From contig CM031873.1 in NCBI GenBank assembly GCA_018697195.1, positions 2,381,006 to 2,445,005 of the forward strand: 64,000 nucleotides of DNA, given 5' to 3'. Of this stretch, positions 1 through 13,849 are shown piece after piece; position 1 is the stretch's first letter; each line of letters begins with the position of its first letter. Under the pieces are notes generated by a model. The model did no database searches. It was given only the letters and a program-made list of their open reading frames with translations, and was not told the origin of the DNA. The position numbers and the translations under genes were made by a program. The stretch comes from Certhia americana (taxonomy: Eukaryota > Chordata > Aves > Passeriformes > Certhiidae).

Positions 1-42
1 TGGCTCCTCATTACTGCCATTTCTTTTTGTCTTCATTGCCAG

Positions 43-3000
43 CTTCAGAGCGAGGTAGAGAAGCCCCTGCTGAACTTCAGAGAGAACTTCAAGAAGGACA
101 TGAAGAAGTGTGACCACCACATTGCGGACCTGCGGAAGCACCTGGCCAGCCGCTACACAGCCGTGGAAAAGGTGGGAGCAGGAGCAGCCTGGAGGCTTTC
201 TGAGCCACTGCTGGTTTGAGTAGAAGAGCAGCTGTCCTGTGAGGAGTTTCTGTTCTGTCACAAAGGGCCACAGCTGCTCCTGCTGAGGGCTTTCAGTGTC
301 AGCCCCAGTTTGGTGTTTAGCTGAGATCTGGGAAGTGGGGGGCAAACATCTTACTGCTGCAGTGGATTTTTGGTTCATCCTCCCCTTGCGAACTTGGGGG
401 CAATATATTTCTAATACATTCGATGCAAATACTTCTTATTTGTGTGCATCTGTTGTCCTCGAAAGTGTAGAACACCTTGCCTTAGAATGGCAGCAGGGTC
501 AGGTCAAAGGCTCACCTTCCATTTGGCCGAGGAGGGCAGCTCGACCCTGGTCTGGCAAATCACAAACCCTTCCCAAGAAACATCCTCACTGAAAAAATCC
601 AAACAGCAGCAGCACCCAGTAATGGGCTGGGCTGATAAAGCAGGAGATAGCTGAGGTGGTGGTGCAGGCACACCCACAAAATAGGATCTCCCAGCAGCAG
701 CTGGCAGAAATGGGGATTCATTGAGCGTGTGCCTTAGCTGCCAAACTGTATCCTCAGCAGGTTTGTTTTGGGTGTAAACTGGGAAGGAAAATACCATTCC
801 CAGTCATCCCCGAAGCTGTTTGTGCTTTCTTTAAAGCTCAGCAGGAGCTCCCCAAGGGGCAGAACTGTTGCAGGATACACAAGGTCGTTAGGCTGAGTGC
901 GTGCAAGGAAAGCATTTTTCTGCAAAACACAAAGTTCTTCACGCTCCTATCTGCAAAGCAACTCAGTAGCAATGCTGGGAAGAGTAAATTAGGAGTAGCC
1001 TTGGGAAGAAGGAGAGCAGAGGAGAGCTGTGACTGCAGTGCTTGTGGGCACTCAGCCTCTCACAGATGGCTCTCCTGCAGCTCCCTCTGGAAACCTGCAG
1101 GACCCAGCCCGGAGCTGCACATGGAAAAAATTCCAGGAATGCTTCAACAGTGCTGTGAGCTGTGTCAAAGAGAAATATAGATTGGAGATCAGGAAAAAGT
1201 TTTTCACAGAAAGAGTGATCAAGTGCTGGGATGTTCTGCTCAGGGAGGTGGTGGAGTCCCCATCCCTGGATGTGTTTCAAACCAGCCTGGATGTGGCACT
1301 GGGTGCCAGGGTCTGGATGAGGTGTTGGGGCTGGGCTGGACTCGATGAGCTTGGAGGGCTCTTCCAGCCTGTGAATTCTGTGAATTCAGAAAGTTTTAGG
1401 CTGGTGAGAGTGTAGAAAACTGCAAGGTGCTAAGAATATACAGTCATACCAATTTAGTTTGAAACACTAGTACAGCATAAAGAACAAATGTAGCATGGTT
1501 CATAACAAATCCATGCAAAACAAGTGATTTTTAAGTGTTTGTCAGCCTGCATGTAACAATGTTTGTTAAGGTACTTTACCAATTTACCTGTATTATATAT
1601 ATTTGCACTGATAAATCAGGTTTTAACAGCTTGAAGAAGTTCTGAGTAAAGTAGTTCAAATTGTCAGTTGTAACCAGACCTCAGGTTCTTGATTTCATGC
1701 TGTTGGCATGAACATGAATAAGTTTTTCTGAATCAAAATTAGTTTGTGAGGTGTACGTTGAGCCCAGAACATACTTAACGACAAATTTTGTGAAATACTT
1801 GAAATTACTTCAACGATTCAGATCCTTAGAAAAGTGAATGGAAGAGGTGTCGTGGTAATGATGCTGTTTAAGACATTTGAAAGAGGCTGCAGCTCTCATT
1901 TCTTCCAGAAATAATGAGAAAGCTGTTAAGAAACAGGAAAACCTGATGATGCCATTGCTCCTTTGCCTTTCTGAGACTCTGTGAAGAGTTCAGATGCATT
2001 TGTGATTTGTTGGTGGTGACTCCTTTGTGGTAATAGGACACTTTTGTGATCTCCACATGGTGTTGTAAGAACCTGAGTCCCTGTTAGGGCCCAGTTTCAT
2101 GCAAAGTGCTGGCTTTCTGCTGAGAAACACTTGTGTGAAGGAGTCCTGGGTGGCTAAAAGCAGCTGCCAGTTCTTTTTCTCTGTAATTCCTGACTCTTCT
2201 TTCATTACTCCAAGGCCCGGAAAGCCTTGACAGAAAGGCAGAAGGATCTGGAAATGAAAACACAGCAGCTAGAGGTGAAACTCAGCAACAAAACAGAAGA
2301 GGAAATCAAGAAGGCCAGAAGGAAGTCCACCCAGGCAGGTGAGTTATCTTTCTGTTGCATGAAAGTGTCCTTAGATTACTGAATGTTTGTGGAACTTCCG
2401 AAGTCAGATTCAGAGAAGCTTAGCTGAGGGTTTTTCTTCCATAAATCATAGTTCCTTCCTTGGTTCTTTCCTAAATCACACTCACCCACAACTTTGTGGG
2501 TGCCTATTACACTTACTATTACTGTCTTTTTCCTTGAAAGTGATTTTTTTGGGGTTTTTTTTTTTCACTGCTACTCAGTGACTAAAATAATTTCTCTTCT
2601 AGGAGTACTGAGGATATAGTAGTATGTTCTGTACTGTACTGAGGATACCGAATACAGCCACTTGCCGTGACCTGTCCATGTTTACAGAGGTTCAAGCCAC
2701 ATCTGCAGGATCCATCAGGAACTTCTTTGAGATCTGCAGAGCTGATACATGCAGCTCAGTTAGCACCTTTGCTAAAAATAAATTTTAGCTAGGACTTCCC
2801 TGTTTCATCCCTTCAGCAAGGGCTAATCCTTGGCAGAGTGGTCCTTCAGAGTTCTGAGCTTTTTAAAACTTCAGGGTAGGTGTCTGGGTTTTAAGGAGAC
2901 TGGGAAGAGTCACTGGCAGTGTGACCATGTCAATCATTTGAGGAGAAACCAGGCAATCATTTGAGGAGAATGAAAAGTTAAGGTTTAACAGGAGGTTCTG

Positions 3001-3533
3001 TGAGAAATGTTCTCTATTCACCTGAAAATCCACAGTGTCTCTTTGTTCTTGGTTCCTTGGAAAATGTTTATAATCCATTTTTATTGAACAAGCAAGAAAG
3101 GGCTGAAGATCAATGAGGGAAAGAAATTGAGCCTTATTTAAAGAACAAAGATAATTTCCTAGCTGGAAAGCAGCAGTCTCTGAGAATTGTTTTCCAAATT
3201 TGCCACCCACCTTTTCCCCTCAGTCAGTGCAGAGTCCTGCAACAAAGAAAAAAAATGGAAAGAACTGCAAGTTCTTGTGTTACTGCCCTGATCCCAGAAG
3301 GAGCTGGAGCTTGGCTGGAATCTGGCATCTCCAGAGGCTGGAGAATGCAGGAGGCTGCAAATCAGCATCCCTTCATGCACCAGCTGGGGCCTGATGCATC
3401 ACTTCCCTTGGAGACAGAGACCTTTTAGACTGCAGTCTCACCTACTGAGTGCTACCCTGCAGTTCCATAACTCACCATGGTTGATTTCTCATTTTAATTA
3501 CTTTAATTTTCAAATAAAGCTTTCCATCTATGG

Positions 3534-3565
<32 letters not shown>

Positions 3566-3566
3566 T

Positions 3567-3601
<35 letters not shown>

Positions 3602-6269
3602 CATTTTTTGCTTTTTTTTTTTTTTTTTTTTTTTTCCTGAAGCAATCTGTCTTTTTTATATTTCTGGGCATTTTGTAAAATACTACCCTTAGTGCTTTTT
3701 TCTTTCTTTTCAAATCCTGTCTTTGCCCCCTGTTCATTTTCACCCCAATCACCTGCTTTTTTGCCATACATTTAGTTGAAATGTTGGTCCATGTAGCAAA
3801 TACCATGTAGCAGAACTCCTCTGAGCTTGACCACGGTTCATCTTCAAATCCTTGGGGACTACAAAACCTGTCCTGCACTTCTCTTCTAATCTCTGGCTAG
3901 GAAAGACTGATGTGTTGCTGTCTGGAATCTTTCAGGGGATGACCTGATGCGCTGTGTGGATCTTTACAATCAAGCCCAGTCCAAGTGGTTTGAGGAGATG
4001 GTGACCACCACTCTGGTATGTCACATCTAAAACTACCCTTGCAAAATTGTAATAGTCTACAGTATTCATCATTCCTGGCTGGGTTCAGTGCAAAGCAGTG
4101 GGGAAAACTGGGTGATAAATCTCACGTTGTGTTTGCCATTCTCAGTCCTAAGAAAAACTCATCGTTAGGGGAAAGAAGAAATAATTGTTTCTTTGCAGAA
4201 GGCATTAAACCAGTTCAGGGCTGCTTAGGGGTCAGAACACTCAAAATGTCCTGAGGAAGGATAAAGTAATGCACAAGAAAAACAGAGAAAACCACATGGT
4301 AAATCACCAAATCCATTTTTACATTAATGAATTTTTCTATTCCACGATTTCACGACTTTCTTTGAAGTCTCCCCAGAGCCATCTCTTCTGCAGACTTAGC
4401 AGCCCCAGTTGTCACAGCCTGGCTTGCTACAAGCTGCCTTGGAACATCTTCATGGCCTCTTCTGGACTTAATCCAGAAGCTGCACGTCCTTCTTGAGCTG
4501 CCAGCTCCAGAGCTGGCTGCAGTGCTCCACGTGGGATCTCACCAGAGCCTCCCATTAAGGCTTCCCCTCCAGACCCTCTGCTGTGTTCATGGCCCTGTTT
4601 GGACATTCTGAACAGCTTCATGTCTTTTTTTATACTCTACTGGTTTTCTTTCTTATATTGATATATAAACTGCCCAAAACTGCACACAGTGCTCAGTGTA
4701 TTTAGTCCAGAAGGACTAAATTCAGATTTTGGGGTATAATATCAGAATCTGGAAGAAGAGGGGAGGCAGAAAATATCTGGAAAGATAGAAATCACCTGCC
4801 TTTCCAGCTAAAGTGTTGCTGGGTTCTGCTTACTGCCAGCTGAGCAAGGTGGAAGCTTGTCCTAGCTCATCATCTGGTGAATTGTGCTCTGACAGGTATC
4901 TGCTTGGAATGGGAGGGAGTCTGAGCCATCCAACCCAATGTGCTTTCTGCTGCCCCAGGGAATCACTGGAATTTCTGTAGCTAGCAATAAAATACGCAAA
5001 ACTTCTTGCAGGAAGCAGATTCCCTCTTGCTTGCAGCATCTCTGAAGGCAGTGGCTCCACTCTCTGCCTCGGTTGTCTCAGTTTTGGAACCTTTTGGAAA
5101 GGTTTTACCTTCTTTTCTGTTGCTAGGCTCAGGCTGAGATGACTGCTGTTGCTTGCTGTTTCTTATTCTTTGCAGAGCAGAGGAATGTGCAACCACAGAG
5201 CCCAGCTCCAAAGCATGACCCTGGGGCAGTATCGCACCTACTGGCAGCCTTTTGTGTATCAGCCTTTCTCTGGGCCTCCGAGCTCAGGTTCCAGTAAAAA
5301 TATGGACTTGTTTTTCTTCATGTCCAGGAGCTTGAGAGACTAGAAGTTGAAAGGGTGGAGATGATTCGGCAGCATCTGTGCCAGTACACACAGCTGCGGC
5401 ACGAGACAGACATGTTCAACCAAAGTGTAAGTGTGCTTTTTGTTTGCTCTCTGTGGTCTTCACTGCCTCCAGCTGAGCAGGAAGGTCCCTCCTGACCTGG
5501 TCTGACTGGCTTTTGTCTAAGGATGTGGGAGAAGTGTCTGCCTGCAGCTCTTGTTAGTCTGCAGCAGTGCTGTGGTGCCTCCCTGCAGTCCTGCCCCTCC
5601 AGGACTCTCTGATCACATTCCATGCTGCTGGATCACAGCTCAGTCCTGGGGGAGACACAACCAACTGGAGCACATTTGGCCAGCAGGAGCCATTATTAGC
5701 TCTCCCAGCACTACTCCTTGAGGTCTTCTGTTTGTGCATGGGTGTTGCTGAATTGTTTCAAATAGATACCAAATTGTTGGCAAAGAGATATCTGGTTTTT
5801 TGGGGGTTTTTTTTGTTATTAAAAGCTGACCATTTATCAAATATTAAAATATGGGAGATGCAGGCTGACTCAGTACAGTTGTGTTTGGTGTGAGGACAGG
5901 AGTCAGAGGCTGCTTGGCTGCTGCCTGGCACAGGAAACCTGTCTCTGTTCTTCATGTTAAGTCTCCCTCTTTTCTGCTTACCACAAGGCTGCATGTTCAG
6001 ACCGGTCTTGTCCATCCAGTCCCATGAACATGCAGCTCTCAGTTGTCTGCAGAGGCAGTGGAGGCATGCCTACAGCTGCTCTGTATATCAGAGCAATGAC
6101 TCTCTCTGCTTGAAGCTTGCCCTTGACATTTGGATTCTTGTTTTCTTCATTTCAGACAGTAGAACTTGTGGATCAGTTGCTTCGGAAAGTGGATCCTGCC
6201 AAAGACAGGGAACTGTGGGTAAAAGAACACAAAACTGGAGATATCCGACCTGTGGACATGGAAATATAG
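43..6269 (+). CDS. GAS7: GAS7 C-terminal half (last five coding exons, 5' part off the window)
   Basis: Growth arrest-specific 7 is an F-BAR family protein that binds membranes and F-actin and promotes neurite outgrowth. Five exons are visible: 43-171, 2215-2338, 3936-4015, 5328-5426 and 6156-6269. All have AG/GT borders and matching phases (0,1,0,0). The first exon could instead start at 49, because two AGs lie 6 bases apart. The roughly 180 encoded residues are the end of the F-BAR coiled coil and the short tail. Signatures are NFRENFKKDMKKCDHH, LTERQKDLEMKTQQLE, KKARRKSTQAGDDLMRC, QAQSKWFEEM, QLRHETDMFNQS and the ending IRPVDMEI before TAG at 6267. The SH3/WW and FCH portions must lie upstream of base 1. 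The match to mammalian GAS7, recalled from memory, is almost residue for residue. No frameshift or missing residue is seen. Introns hold a CR1 relic at about 1140-1388, another at about 4370-4600 and a long T tract at 3535-3635. Confidence 0.96.
1140..1388 (+). mobile_element. CR1 LINE 3' fragment, sense to GAS7
   Basis: Decaying coding sequence of the CR1 ORF2 C-terminus is readable on the plus strand. It includes EIRKKFFTERV and REVVESPSLDVF. It ends in ATTCTGTGAATTC, the short tail repeat of CR1 elements. It lies in the GAS7 intron between the exons at 43-171 and 2215-2338. The copy is 5'-truncated, as is normal for CR1. Confidence 0.85.
3535..3635 (+). repeat. Interrupted poly-T tract
   Basis: About 100 bases are almost pure T, with short GTCA, CA and GC interruptions. 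The tract lies in the GAS7 intron 300 bases upstream of the exon at 3936. Length and interruptions in an assembly are uncertain for such tracts. Confidence 0.9.
4370..4600 (-). mobile_element. CR1 LINE fragment, antisense in GAS7 intron
   Basis: On the plus strand the stretch around 4440-4560 is the reverse complement of the CR1 ORF2 end region, with wording such as TTCATGGCCTCTTCTGGACT and GGGATCTCACCAGAGC. Borders are approximate and the copy is degraded. It sits in the intron between the exons ending at 4015 and starting at 5328. Confidence 0.75.
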
Positions 6270-7077
6270 ACTGATCTGTAGTTGGATGTGATGAGTCCGC
6301 TGAATTAAGCAGGCTAACGTTTGTTTTTAAGGGTCAGAAGAGCATAGAGAGAAGGTTGTTTCACTACCAGACAGACACCTTGTAATTTATGCCTGTATGG
6401 GCTATCTCTGTTCCATTTAGTCATTACAATGGTCCTCATTGTGCTAAGCCTTAAGCACCAGACATTCCAGGGTGAAAAAAACCAGATGTGTGCTTCCCAC
6501 CAGAGGTTCCCAACTGCACGCAGCTTCCAGGAGAAATCTGCTTCCTGGCACAGAAAGTGCTCTGTTCTTCAGTGACTTTGTGCTCCACCCCTTGCATGAC
6601 TATCTCTATAGGGTATGTTAGAACAGCCAGGCAGAGAGCCTCTGGCCTGCAAGGAGATAACTGAATGTGATGCAGGAGGCAAGGAAGTCCTGATCATGAA
6701 TCCCAGGTCTATCACTGACTGCTCTCATGGCCATAGGCAAGTCAATTAACTTCCCTGGCTCCCCCTTTTATAAAATCTGTGTAATCTTGCAGCAGTGTTG
6801 TGTGAATACATTGCTTTCATGTAACGCTGTCTTTCACCACGGCAGTGAAGTGATGGCACTTCTCCCAAAATCTATGGAGAAGATTCCTGTTCTTCCTGTT
6901 TTATACTCCCTCTCAGGGATACATAAATCCATTTTCATGATTTTTGTTGTCATCCAGTCGATAAGTTTGAAAGTGTTAACCATCACAATTTTTTATCAGG
7001 AAAGACTTGGTTGTACTATACCTACCTCATTAGCTGTCAGAGTGCTCTCAATGACAGAAGGAGGTCATATTCCAAGG

Positions 7078-7083
7078 AATAAA
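7078..7083 (+). other. Candidate GAS7 poly(A) signal 1
   Basis: AATAAA lies 809 bases after the GAS7 stop. It may serve a short 3' UTR isoform. No transcript evidence is available from sequence alone. Confidence 0.35.
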
Positions 7084-8607
7084 TGAGATGTTTAAAATCT
7101 TTCCTGCTCATGCAAGGTGTTTTTCCACAGAATCTCCTTAAAGACAGTCCTCTAATAGTTTACTTGGGATTCAGGTTTAAATTTCCTTTGTTGGTTTCTT
7201 CAAGTGGATATCACAGGCTTTAGGTATTTTTAATCACTGGGTTTGTCCTGCTAAATTTTGGCTTTTATCTTTTTGGAGCCTGATTTTCAAAGGTGCCATG
7301 AATATGTGATGCTAGATGGCATTCAGTGAATTAGGTGCCCAGCACTTCTGTACCATCAGAGTCTTGAGTTTTTTTCTATGTTACCCTTCCTGCAAACCAC
7401 CAAAAAATCCAACACTGCTCTTAGCAAATACTGTCATATAGTTTGGAGACTGGTTTTGAAAAGGTATTTATTTTCTTCTGCTATTATTTCTGATTGCGTA
7501 TTCAGTGTTGCTATTAATATATTTTTTCAGCATTTCATACAATGCAAAGATTCTTCAGATTCTAGCTTTAGATCCAGGAGAAATCTTGATTCTCACCGCT
7601 GTGGCCTTTACTCAGTGTTCACTGTGGTTTTAGCTACAACATCCCAAACCATACTATTTCATTTGACCCACAGTTTTGCTCCATTTTATCTCACTCTTAC
7701 TGTTTTTTTCTCCCCAGACCCAGAACTGCATCCTTCTTTTGTTCTTCTGCTTTTCCAGGTTTTTGTTCACCATCCTCCAAAGGCTGTGATTAGATCACTG
7801 GGAGTCAATATTCCTCTTTACAAATACAAACCGAGACACAGAAAAGTTTTACCTGAAGCATATTTATAGCATTGCTGCAGAGGTTATTTTTCTGGTTTAT
7901 TATTTCAAACTGAATTCTCTTGCATTTTTCTATTACTCCCTTTTTTTCCAACCATCTCTTTACTAGTATGGGTTCATTCCTATCTTGCAAATGCCTTCAC
8001 AACCCCTCTGCTGCTTCATAAACCTTTGGCATCCTTTGCATGTTGGCAGTTGTGTCACAACTGCTGCATGCTCAGGGTCACTTCCCATGCTGCTCTGCCC
8101 CTGCACACTTGGGAATTCACACTCCAGTTTTTTATTCTCGGTGTTGGAAGAGCACACTGTGCTGTGAGCCTCACCTGAGTTCCTTCACAGACCATTGCAG
8201 CACCAGTTGAAGTGTTTGGTTTGCCTGAGTGTCCTTGAGAGCCTCTCTGGAATTCTCCTCTCCTTCTTCCCTCAAGCAGGGCAGTTGATCTCTCCTTTTC
8301 AGTCTTTCTACTGATTCACTCTCGGGCTTACTAATTTTTGCCCATATCACTGTATTCTTCTCCTAACTCTTACCTTGCACTTCAGAGGACAGGCACTTTT
8401 TTTTATTTTTTTAGCCACAAGTGCAGGCTGAGCTTTCAAAACTCCAGTGGCCAAAATAATGTGAATAAGGTGAAAGCTGCATTTCAGGTTGCCCCCCATT
8501 CTAGGCTGTATTGTAGGTGGAAATGAGCAATCTTGAAAATGTCTCAGCACATTCTTGTTTTGATTGCAAAACAAAGCTAATTGTGCACTTTATACAGTAT
8601 TCTCCCT

Positions 8608-8613
8608 AATAAA
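8608..8613 (+). other. Candidate GAS7 poly(A) signal 2
   Basis: AATAAA lies 2.3 kb after the stop, in A/T-rich context. A T-rich stretch follows within about 35 bases. Confidence 0.3.
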
Positions 8614-11600
8614 TACCTGAAATAATCTATTAGCAATTACATTTTATTTTTCCTCTTTCTTTAAAGTTGTTTGTTACTTTATCTATTTTGGACTGGAAAT
8701 ACTGTCCATTAGCACAGGTTTCTCTGGGGACTGCAAAGTGTTTTGGTTCCTCTGCTAAGGTGTATTTATGCTGCTCTTAAATTCCTAGTTGGGGGTGGGG
8801 GGTTTTTGTTGGTTTTGTTTGTTTGGGGGCTTGTTTGGGGGGAGGGTTGTTAGTGGGTTTTTTTGGTTTGTTTTTTTTTTTTTTTACTTTTGGTTTTATT
8901 TCCAGACAGTTTTCCTGCTTCTAGTTCTTGATCCATTAGAAGTGTTTCAGGAAAGTGATTCAGTGTGAGTTGCCCAGAACAGTAATTCTCTTGGTGGAGT
9001 CTGTATCTCTTTTTTCACTTCACTTCAGTAACCAGAGGAGAGCACAGGTACCTGGCTGTTGCTTTCCCATCCTCAGAAGACTCTGGGTTCTGCTCCATGA
9101 GATGCTTCATCCACAGCATTTCCATCAGTGCAAGTTTTGCTGTTGCTTGTAAACAGTTTTCACCTCATTTCTTTCAAAAGATGATATTCCTTCTTGATCT
9201 GACACTGCAGATCAGTGTTACCTGGCTCATTCCCTTCTCTGACCGATGGATTTTGGGTAGTGTAATGCCATACAGGTCAGGGCATGCTGGAGTTCCCTTG
9301 CTTCTAACAGGCAGCATCTTCAAAGAGGGCAGTGGCACGTTTAAAGGTGAGCATGGGTTCCTGTTCTCAAAGGTGACTTCAGGAATTTCAGCATTGCTCT
9401 GTTTGTCTGCCACTGAGTTTTAAAAATGCAGTGGAACCTGGTCTGTCTTCATGTTTATCCCAAACAGCTGCTTCTCCAGAGCAAGATCAAACTTGGTGTT
9501 TTATTAAGATAGTAGCCTGTGTGGATGCTGCAGGATGCTGCTGCAGTGTGACTGGCCACTGGAATACCAGAGTAAGTCTCTTACTTCCAGTACTGACCTC
9601 AGGCATCCTCTCATTTCATCTGCCACCTCACACACCTGCTGTGGGTTTCTGCTGGTTTAGTCACTGTGAGGATCACACTGGCAGGGTTATCTCACATCTC
9701 TGCATGCTCTGAGGTCACAGGGCAGGTCACTTCTCAGCCAACACTGTTTGCTTTAGCTGGCAGAGGTAGAACAAGGGGGAATTGTCCTCTGGTCCTTAGC
9801 AGGTAGCTCTGCTTGTCCAGCTCTGTTAAGCCACCTGTGTTTTGGCAGTGCTGCCACACCTGTGAGCTCCCTCTTGTTCTGAGGGATGCTGTCACACACT
9901 TGTCCTGTGCTGGAGGGCTCTCTGGCAATCTCCATTTCATCCAGAACCTGTTGGCTCTTCTCTTAACAAAAGAGCTTCCTGAGTTCCATGGCTTCAGGTC
10001 TGTTGGGTGTCCTGACACCCAACCATGCCAGCAGCTGTACCCTCAGCTGCCATACAGAATGAGAACTTTTTCTTCTTCATCCAGACCTTCCTGCCTGTGT
10101 CTTCAAAGCACAGTTGAAAATCTTTCACTCTAAGGTAGTCTTTCAGCTTATTTCCTGACAGAACTCATTCTGGATCCAGTGCAGTTGGCTGATTCCTGTT
10201 GGAGTTCACAAGCTGAAAGCAGTGAGTCCTTTACCACCTGGGCCAAATGCACTCTTCTCCCATTACCAGCAAGATTCCAGTTTCTTTCTTGGAGCAATAT
10301 CCCCAAAAGGCCTAATTCTCATTTTGCCAACCTGCTCCAGATCCACTCATCTCTGTAACTCACATTTGTTCATCACTTCTGTGGGTTGGACATCTTTTGA
10401 AACACAGCTTTTGGTTGCTCCCTTATAGTGATATTAGTTCATTATTGGACACTGGAATTGTAGAAGATAGCTTTAATTTTTTTTAGTTTTTGTTTTTTTT
10501 TAATTTAAAAACACTGTAACAGCAGTGAAACATAAACCTGTTATGTTTCTAGACTCCCTTTCCCCCTGTGCAGCCCCTTCTGAGCTGCTGGGGGCAGCTG
10601 TGCTCCCCCTTATTGCACAGGTAAACACTGAACTCACACTTCTTTGAGTGCCTGACAGGCAGCATGCAAACTTGTGCACTTTTCCTTTTTCCCTTCATGC
10701 AGCTTTATTTTTCTTTGCTTGGGTTGTTCGGGGTTTTTTCCCCTAACAGAAATTTTCTGTGAGGAATTCACAGGAACCTTCTATATGCTTGTAGCAGTTG
10801 TAGTTTCTCAGGCTTTGTTAGAACTCCTTAGAATTGTCCCTGGTTTTAATGTCATTATTTAAATATTGGCTGCAAGGTAGGCTTGTTATATAGAAATGGG
10901 CATTCTTCACCTGTTTTTTGGAAGTGCTCAGCACTCCGAGGTTTCTTGGATTACAACAGGGAGCTAAGAGATAAGACTCTTTGAAAATCAGGCTAACAAA
11001 CAGAAATGCACAAGCCTTTTCTTTCCTTACTCGTATTCAAGTATATGGATAAAGTAAATATTAAAAAATGAGAAATAATTAACATGTAGTTGCTCTCTGT
11101 GCAGCTCCAGCAGTGTTGTTGTGTGGGGCTGCAGTCAGAACACACCTCTGGAGTATGGACCCACAGGTCACCTACTGATGCAGCTGTAAAAACTCAAATC
11201 CATAATTCAGTGACAAAGTAGCTCTGCCCATCTATTTCTTCAGTCACACCCAGGGAGAGAAAGGGCACTGCTTACCCAGGTGGGTCCTTCACTACCAAGC
11301 ACCTTAAGAAATCCAGACAAGCACTTTGAAGGTCCCCCTGGAACGAGTAGATGTGGCTTCTTGATGTGATGATTTGATGTTTCCTTCTGAGCTGCAAACA
11401 GATTGACTGTTTCACAGTAACTCGTGTGCTCTTGCCCACTGGTGCAGCCTGCTGTGTCTGTCCCCAGGGATGGCAGCAGGGCAGGAGGGGACTGAGGGCA
11501 GTCCTGGGCACCCTGACATTCCTCTCATTTGGCAATTATGTTCTCAAAAGGCAGCGTCAGAAAGGCAGTTTTCAAAACAAGGAGCTTTTCAGTTCACAGA

Positions 11601-13843
11601 CCTTTCTGGAAAGCCTGCAGGCTTTTTGCTACCCAGTGTGTGTTGAAATAGGAGAGTGGCATGGCAGAGGTTGCTGAAGCATTGGCTCTGAGGAGTCCCT
11701 GCTGTGAGAACATTCCCCCCATCCTCTCACAGGGATGGGGAGCAGCCCACAATCATCCTGTGTGCACCACTGCTGGTCACATCTATCTTAACCAGGTGGG
11801 CAAGAGTCACGGATAAATTCAGATTAGAGCAGACACACAGGGCAGGAAGATCATTACCTCCCTCAGACCCTGATGGGTATTGAGCAATGATGAGTAAGGG
11901 GCCCATCATTGTCCCAGTGCTGCTCAGCACTTGCAGATCAGCACTGAAATGTGTTTGTTGTTTGATGCAGAGCTGTGCAGCTCCCACCTGGCTGCACCCC
12001 TGGAAGACCAGTAGGTGCCAGTGCTGCCCTGGGGACTGCAGCAGGGGCTCTGGTGTTTGGCTGCCTTCCCCCAGGGCAGGTGTGCTGAGCCTGCTGTGCT
12101 TCAGGAGCCTGGAGCACACAGCCCTGCTGTTGCACAGTGGGAATGAAGTCTTTCCTGGCAGCAAATCCTTGTCTTTTCCTGAGGAGCACTCTTGTAAGGA
12201 TAACACCCATTGCTTCATCTTAACAGTTAGATTTTATTCATATGAGTGGTGCTTCTTTCAACTCTTCATTTTTCCCTCTCTATTGTTACTGTAGCCAGCC
12301 CTTCATCAGTAGAACACAGCACTTTTCGGGACCTTGAATTTTGAAATTTCATGGAACGTATCTGTTATTTCAATGTGCTGACCAAACTTCATGCTTTTGG
12401 GTGTTTTCTGAGGGTTTTAAGAGCTTCTTTGGAGAGGTTATTTTGGGTTTTATTTTGGATTTTTTTTTTAATCAGCCACCAGGTTTGGAAGTGTTATAAC
12501 TTCTTTTTGTGCTGGCCACAGTTTCTTTTTCCTTCCTGGACTTTTTTTCTGAAGGGACCAACACATAGCACAATTCAGCTTAAATTTCTAATCCCATGCA
12601 TTCCTCAAGGCAGAAACCTTTTGTGCCTAATGATGCATCTGAGTCTAAGAACTGTACGTGGATAAAACCTTTCATAGGCCAATTAAAAAAAAAAAATCTT
12701 AGATTAACCAGATAATAATCACAGAAAAAAAACACACATATAGATTTGAGACATTCAGATTTAATTCCCTCAACTTACATTAAGTTGAACTATTTCAGGT
12801 GTGTCATAAGAGACAAACTCAGTGGATATTCAGAACAAAAGCTTTCCAGCTGCTCTCTCCAGGTTCAGTGAGTGGACAGGACTATAATTATATAATATAT
12901 GCAGTCTTTTAGGGCTAGTGATTTAACAAGTAACTGAGTAATGGCTTGTATCACAACCCCATTAAAATTCTGCTAATAGTTCCCCTTGAAGTGCCTCTTT
13001 AAATTATATCTGCTACAAGCATGTGAAAAATACAGATTCACCCTAAAAATTGCCAAATCTCAGGAGCAGCCACTGTGCACAGATCGGTGCAGGATTCTCA
13101 GCCCCTTCCTTGCTCTGAGCTGTGCACCCTTTTAGGACACCCAGGATCTCCAGGAGTCTCCCTTTGGCTCTGATAGTTTTCTGTCCAGCTCAGGCATTCT
13201 AAGTTCTCAATGCTGAAAATTGAATAGAAAAAATTAGACTTAAAAACAGCTGCATTGAAGCTAATCTTTAGATCCCATCCTTGGTCTCAGTAGAATAAGC
13301 AGAGAATTCTGCATTAAAATAGTATGCAGGGATCATTTTGCATAAAAGAGTTGTTACACTTTATTCTGTAAAATTAATTAATAATAATAATGATAACAAT
13401 AATAATAAAAGCCCACAACTTTTTTTTTTCTTTTTTACAGCAGTTGCAGAGAAGAAATGTTCTGGTCCTGGAACTCAAAAGCTGAATGTGATTTCAGGGA
13501 TCTCACATCTGCTAACATAATAATCAAAGTCATATTAATCCCAGAATTTGGGAATGGTAGACCTCATTCCCTGGGAGTTTTTTATATGAAATGGCTGAGA
13601 TTATCAGAATAGCCTAAGGAATTTGCATGTCCATACTCTTTTAGGTCAGAAACACTCTTTAGGGACAGCAGCTATGAAAACAGCAGGTAGCAGTGTTGGA
13701 CAAAGTCACTTTCTTCTCCTTAGATGATTTCCTTGTTTTCTGCAGTGTGAGAATTCCACTGGGCAGTTCTGCAGAGCAGTAGCAGCAGAGAATCACAGGC
13801 AGGCCAGATTACCAGCCAGACACTAAACCAGAGTTTTCTTCAA

Positions 13844-13849
13844 AATAAA
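13844..13849 (+). other. Candidate distal GAS7 poly(A) signal
   Basis: AATAAA is followed by a T-rich and then GTGTATG-containing stretch from about 13860, the usual arrangement of a strong cleavage site. Its distance from the stop (7.6 kb) is similar to the long 3' UTR known in mammals. Assignment to GAS7 is inference. Confidence 0.4.

Larger units (their letters stand above)
6270..13849 (+). other. GAS7: Probable GAS7 3' UTR and downstream sequence
   Basis: There are no coding exons after the GAS7 stop codon. AATAAA hexamers on the plus strand occur at 7078, 8608 and 13844. The last is followed within 10-40 bases by a T/GT-rich stretch like a cleavage-stimulating element. Mammalian GAS7 mRNAs carry a 3' UTR of several kilobases (general knowledge), so the transcript may run to about 13.87 kb. 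The exact end is inference. Overlapping ORFs on both strands at 11727-12294 are taken as chance in GC-rich sequence. An A/T-rich stretch with imperfect AAT units lies near 13375-13410. Confidence 0.45.

Noticed and set aside
3535..3635. ORFs made of poly-F or poly-K across the T tract
   Set aside because: They are translations of a homopolymer, with no coding meaning.
7378..7869. 163-codon ORF on the plus strand
   Set aside because: It has low-complexity hydrophobic content from T-rich DNA, no domain and no splice context. It lies just downstream of GAS7 and is probably UTR.
11727..12294. Overlapping ORFs of 163 codons (minus) and 135 codons (plus)
   Set aside because: Both are in GC-rich sequence, lack recognisable domains and overlap each other antisense. 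They fall in the likely GAS7 3' UTR, so chance open frames are the simplest reading.
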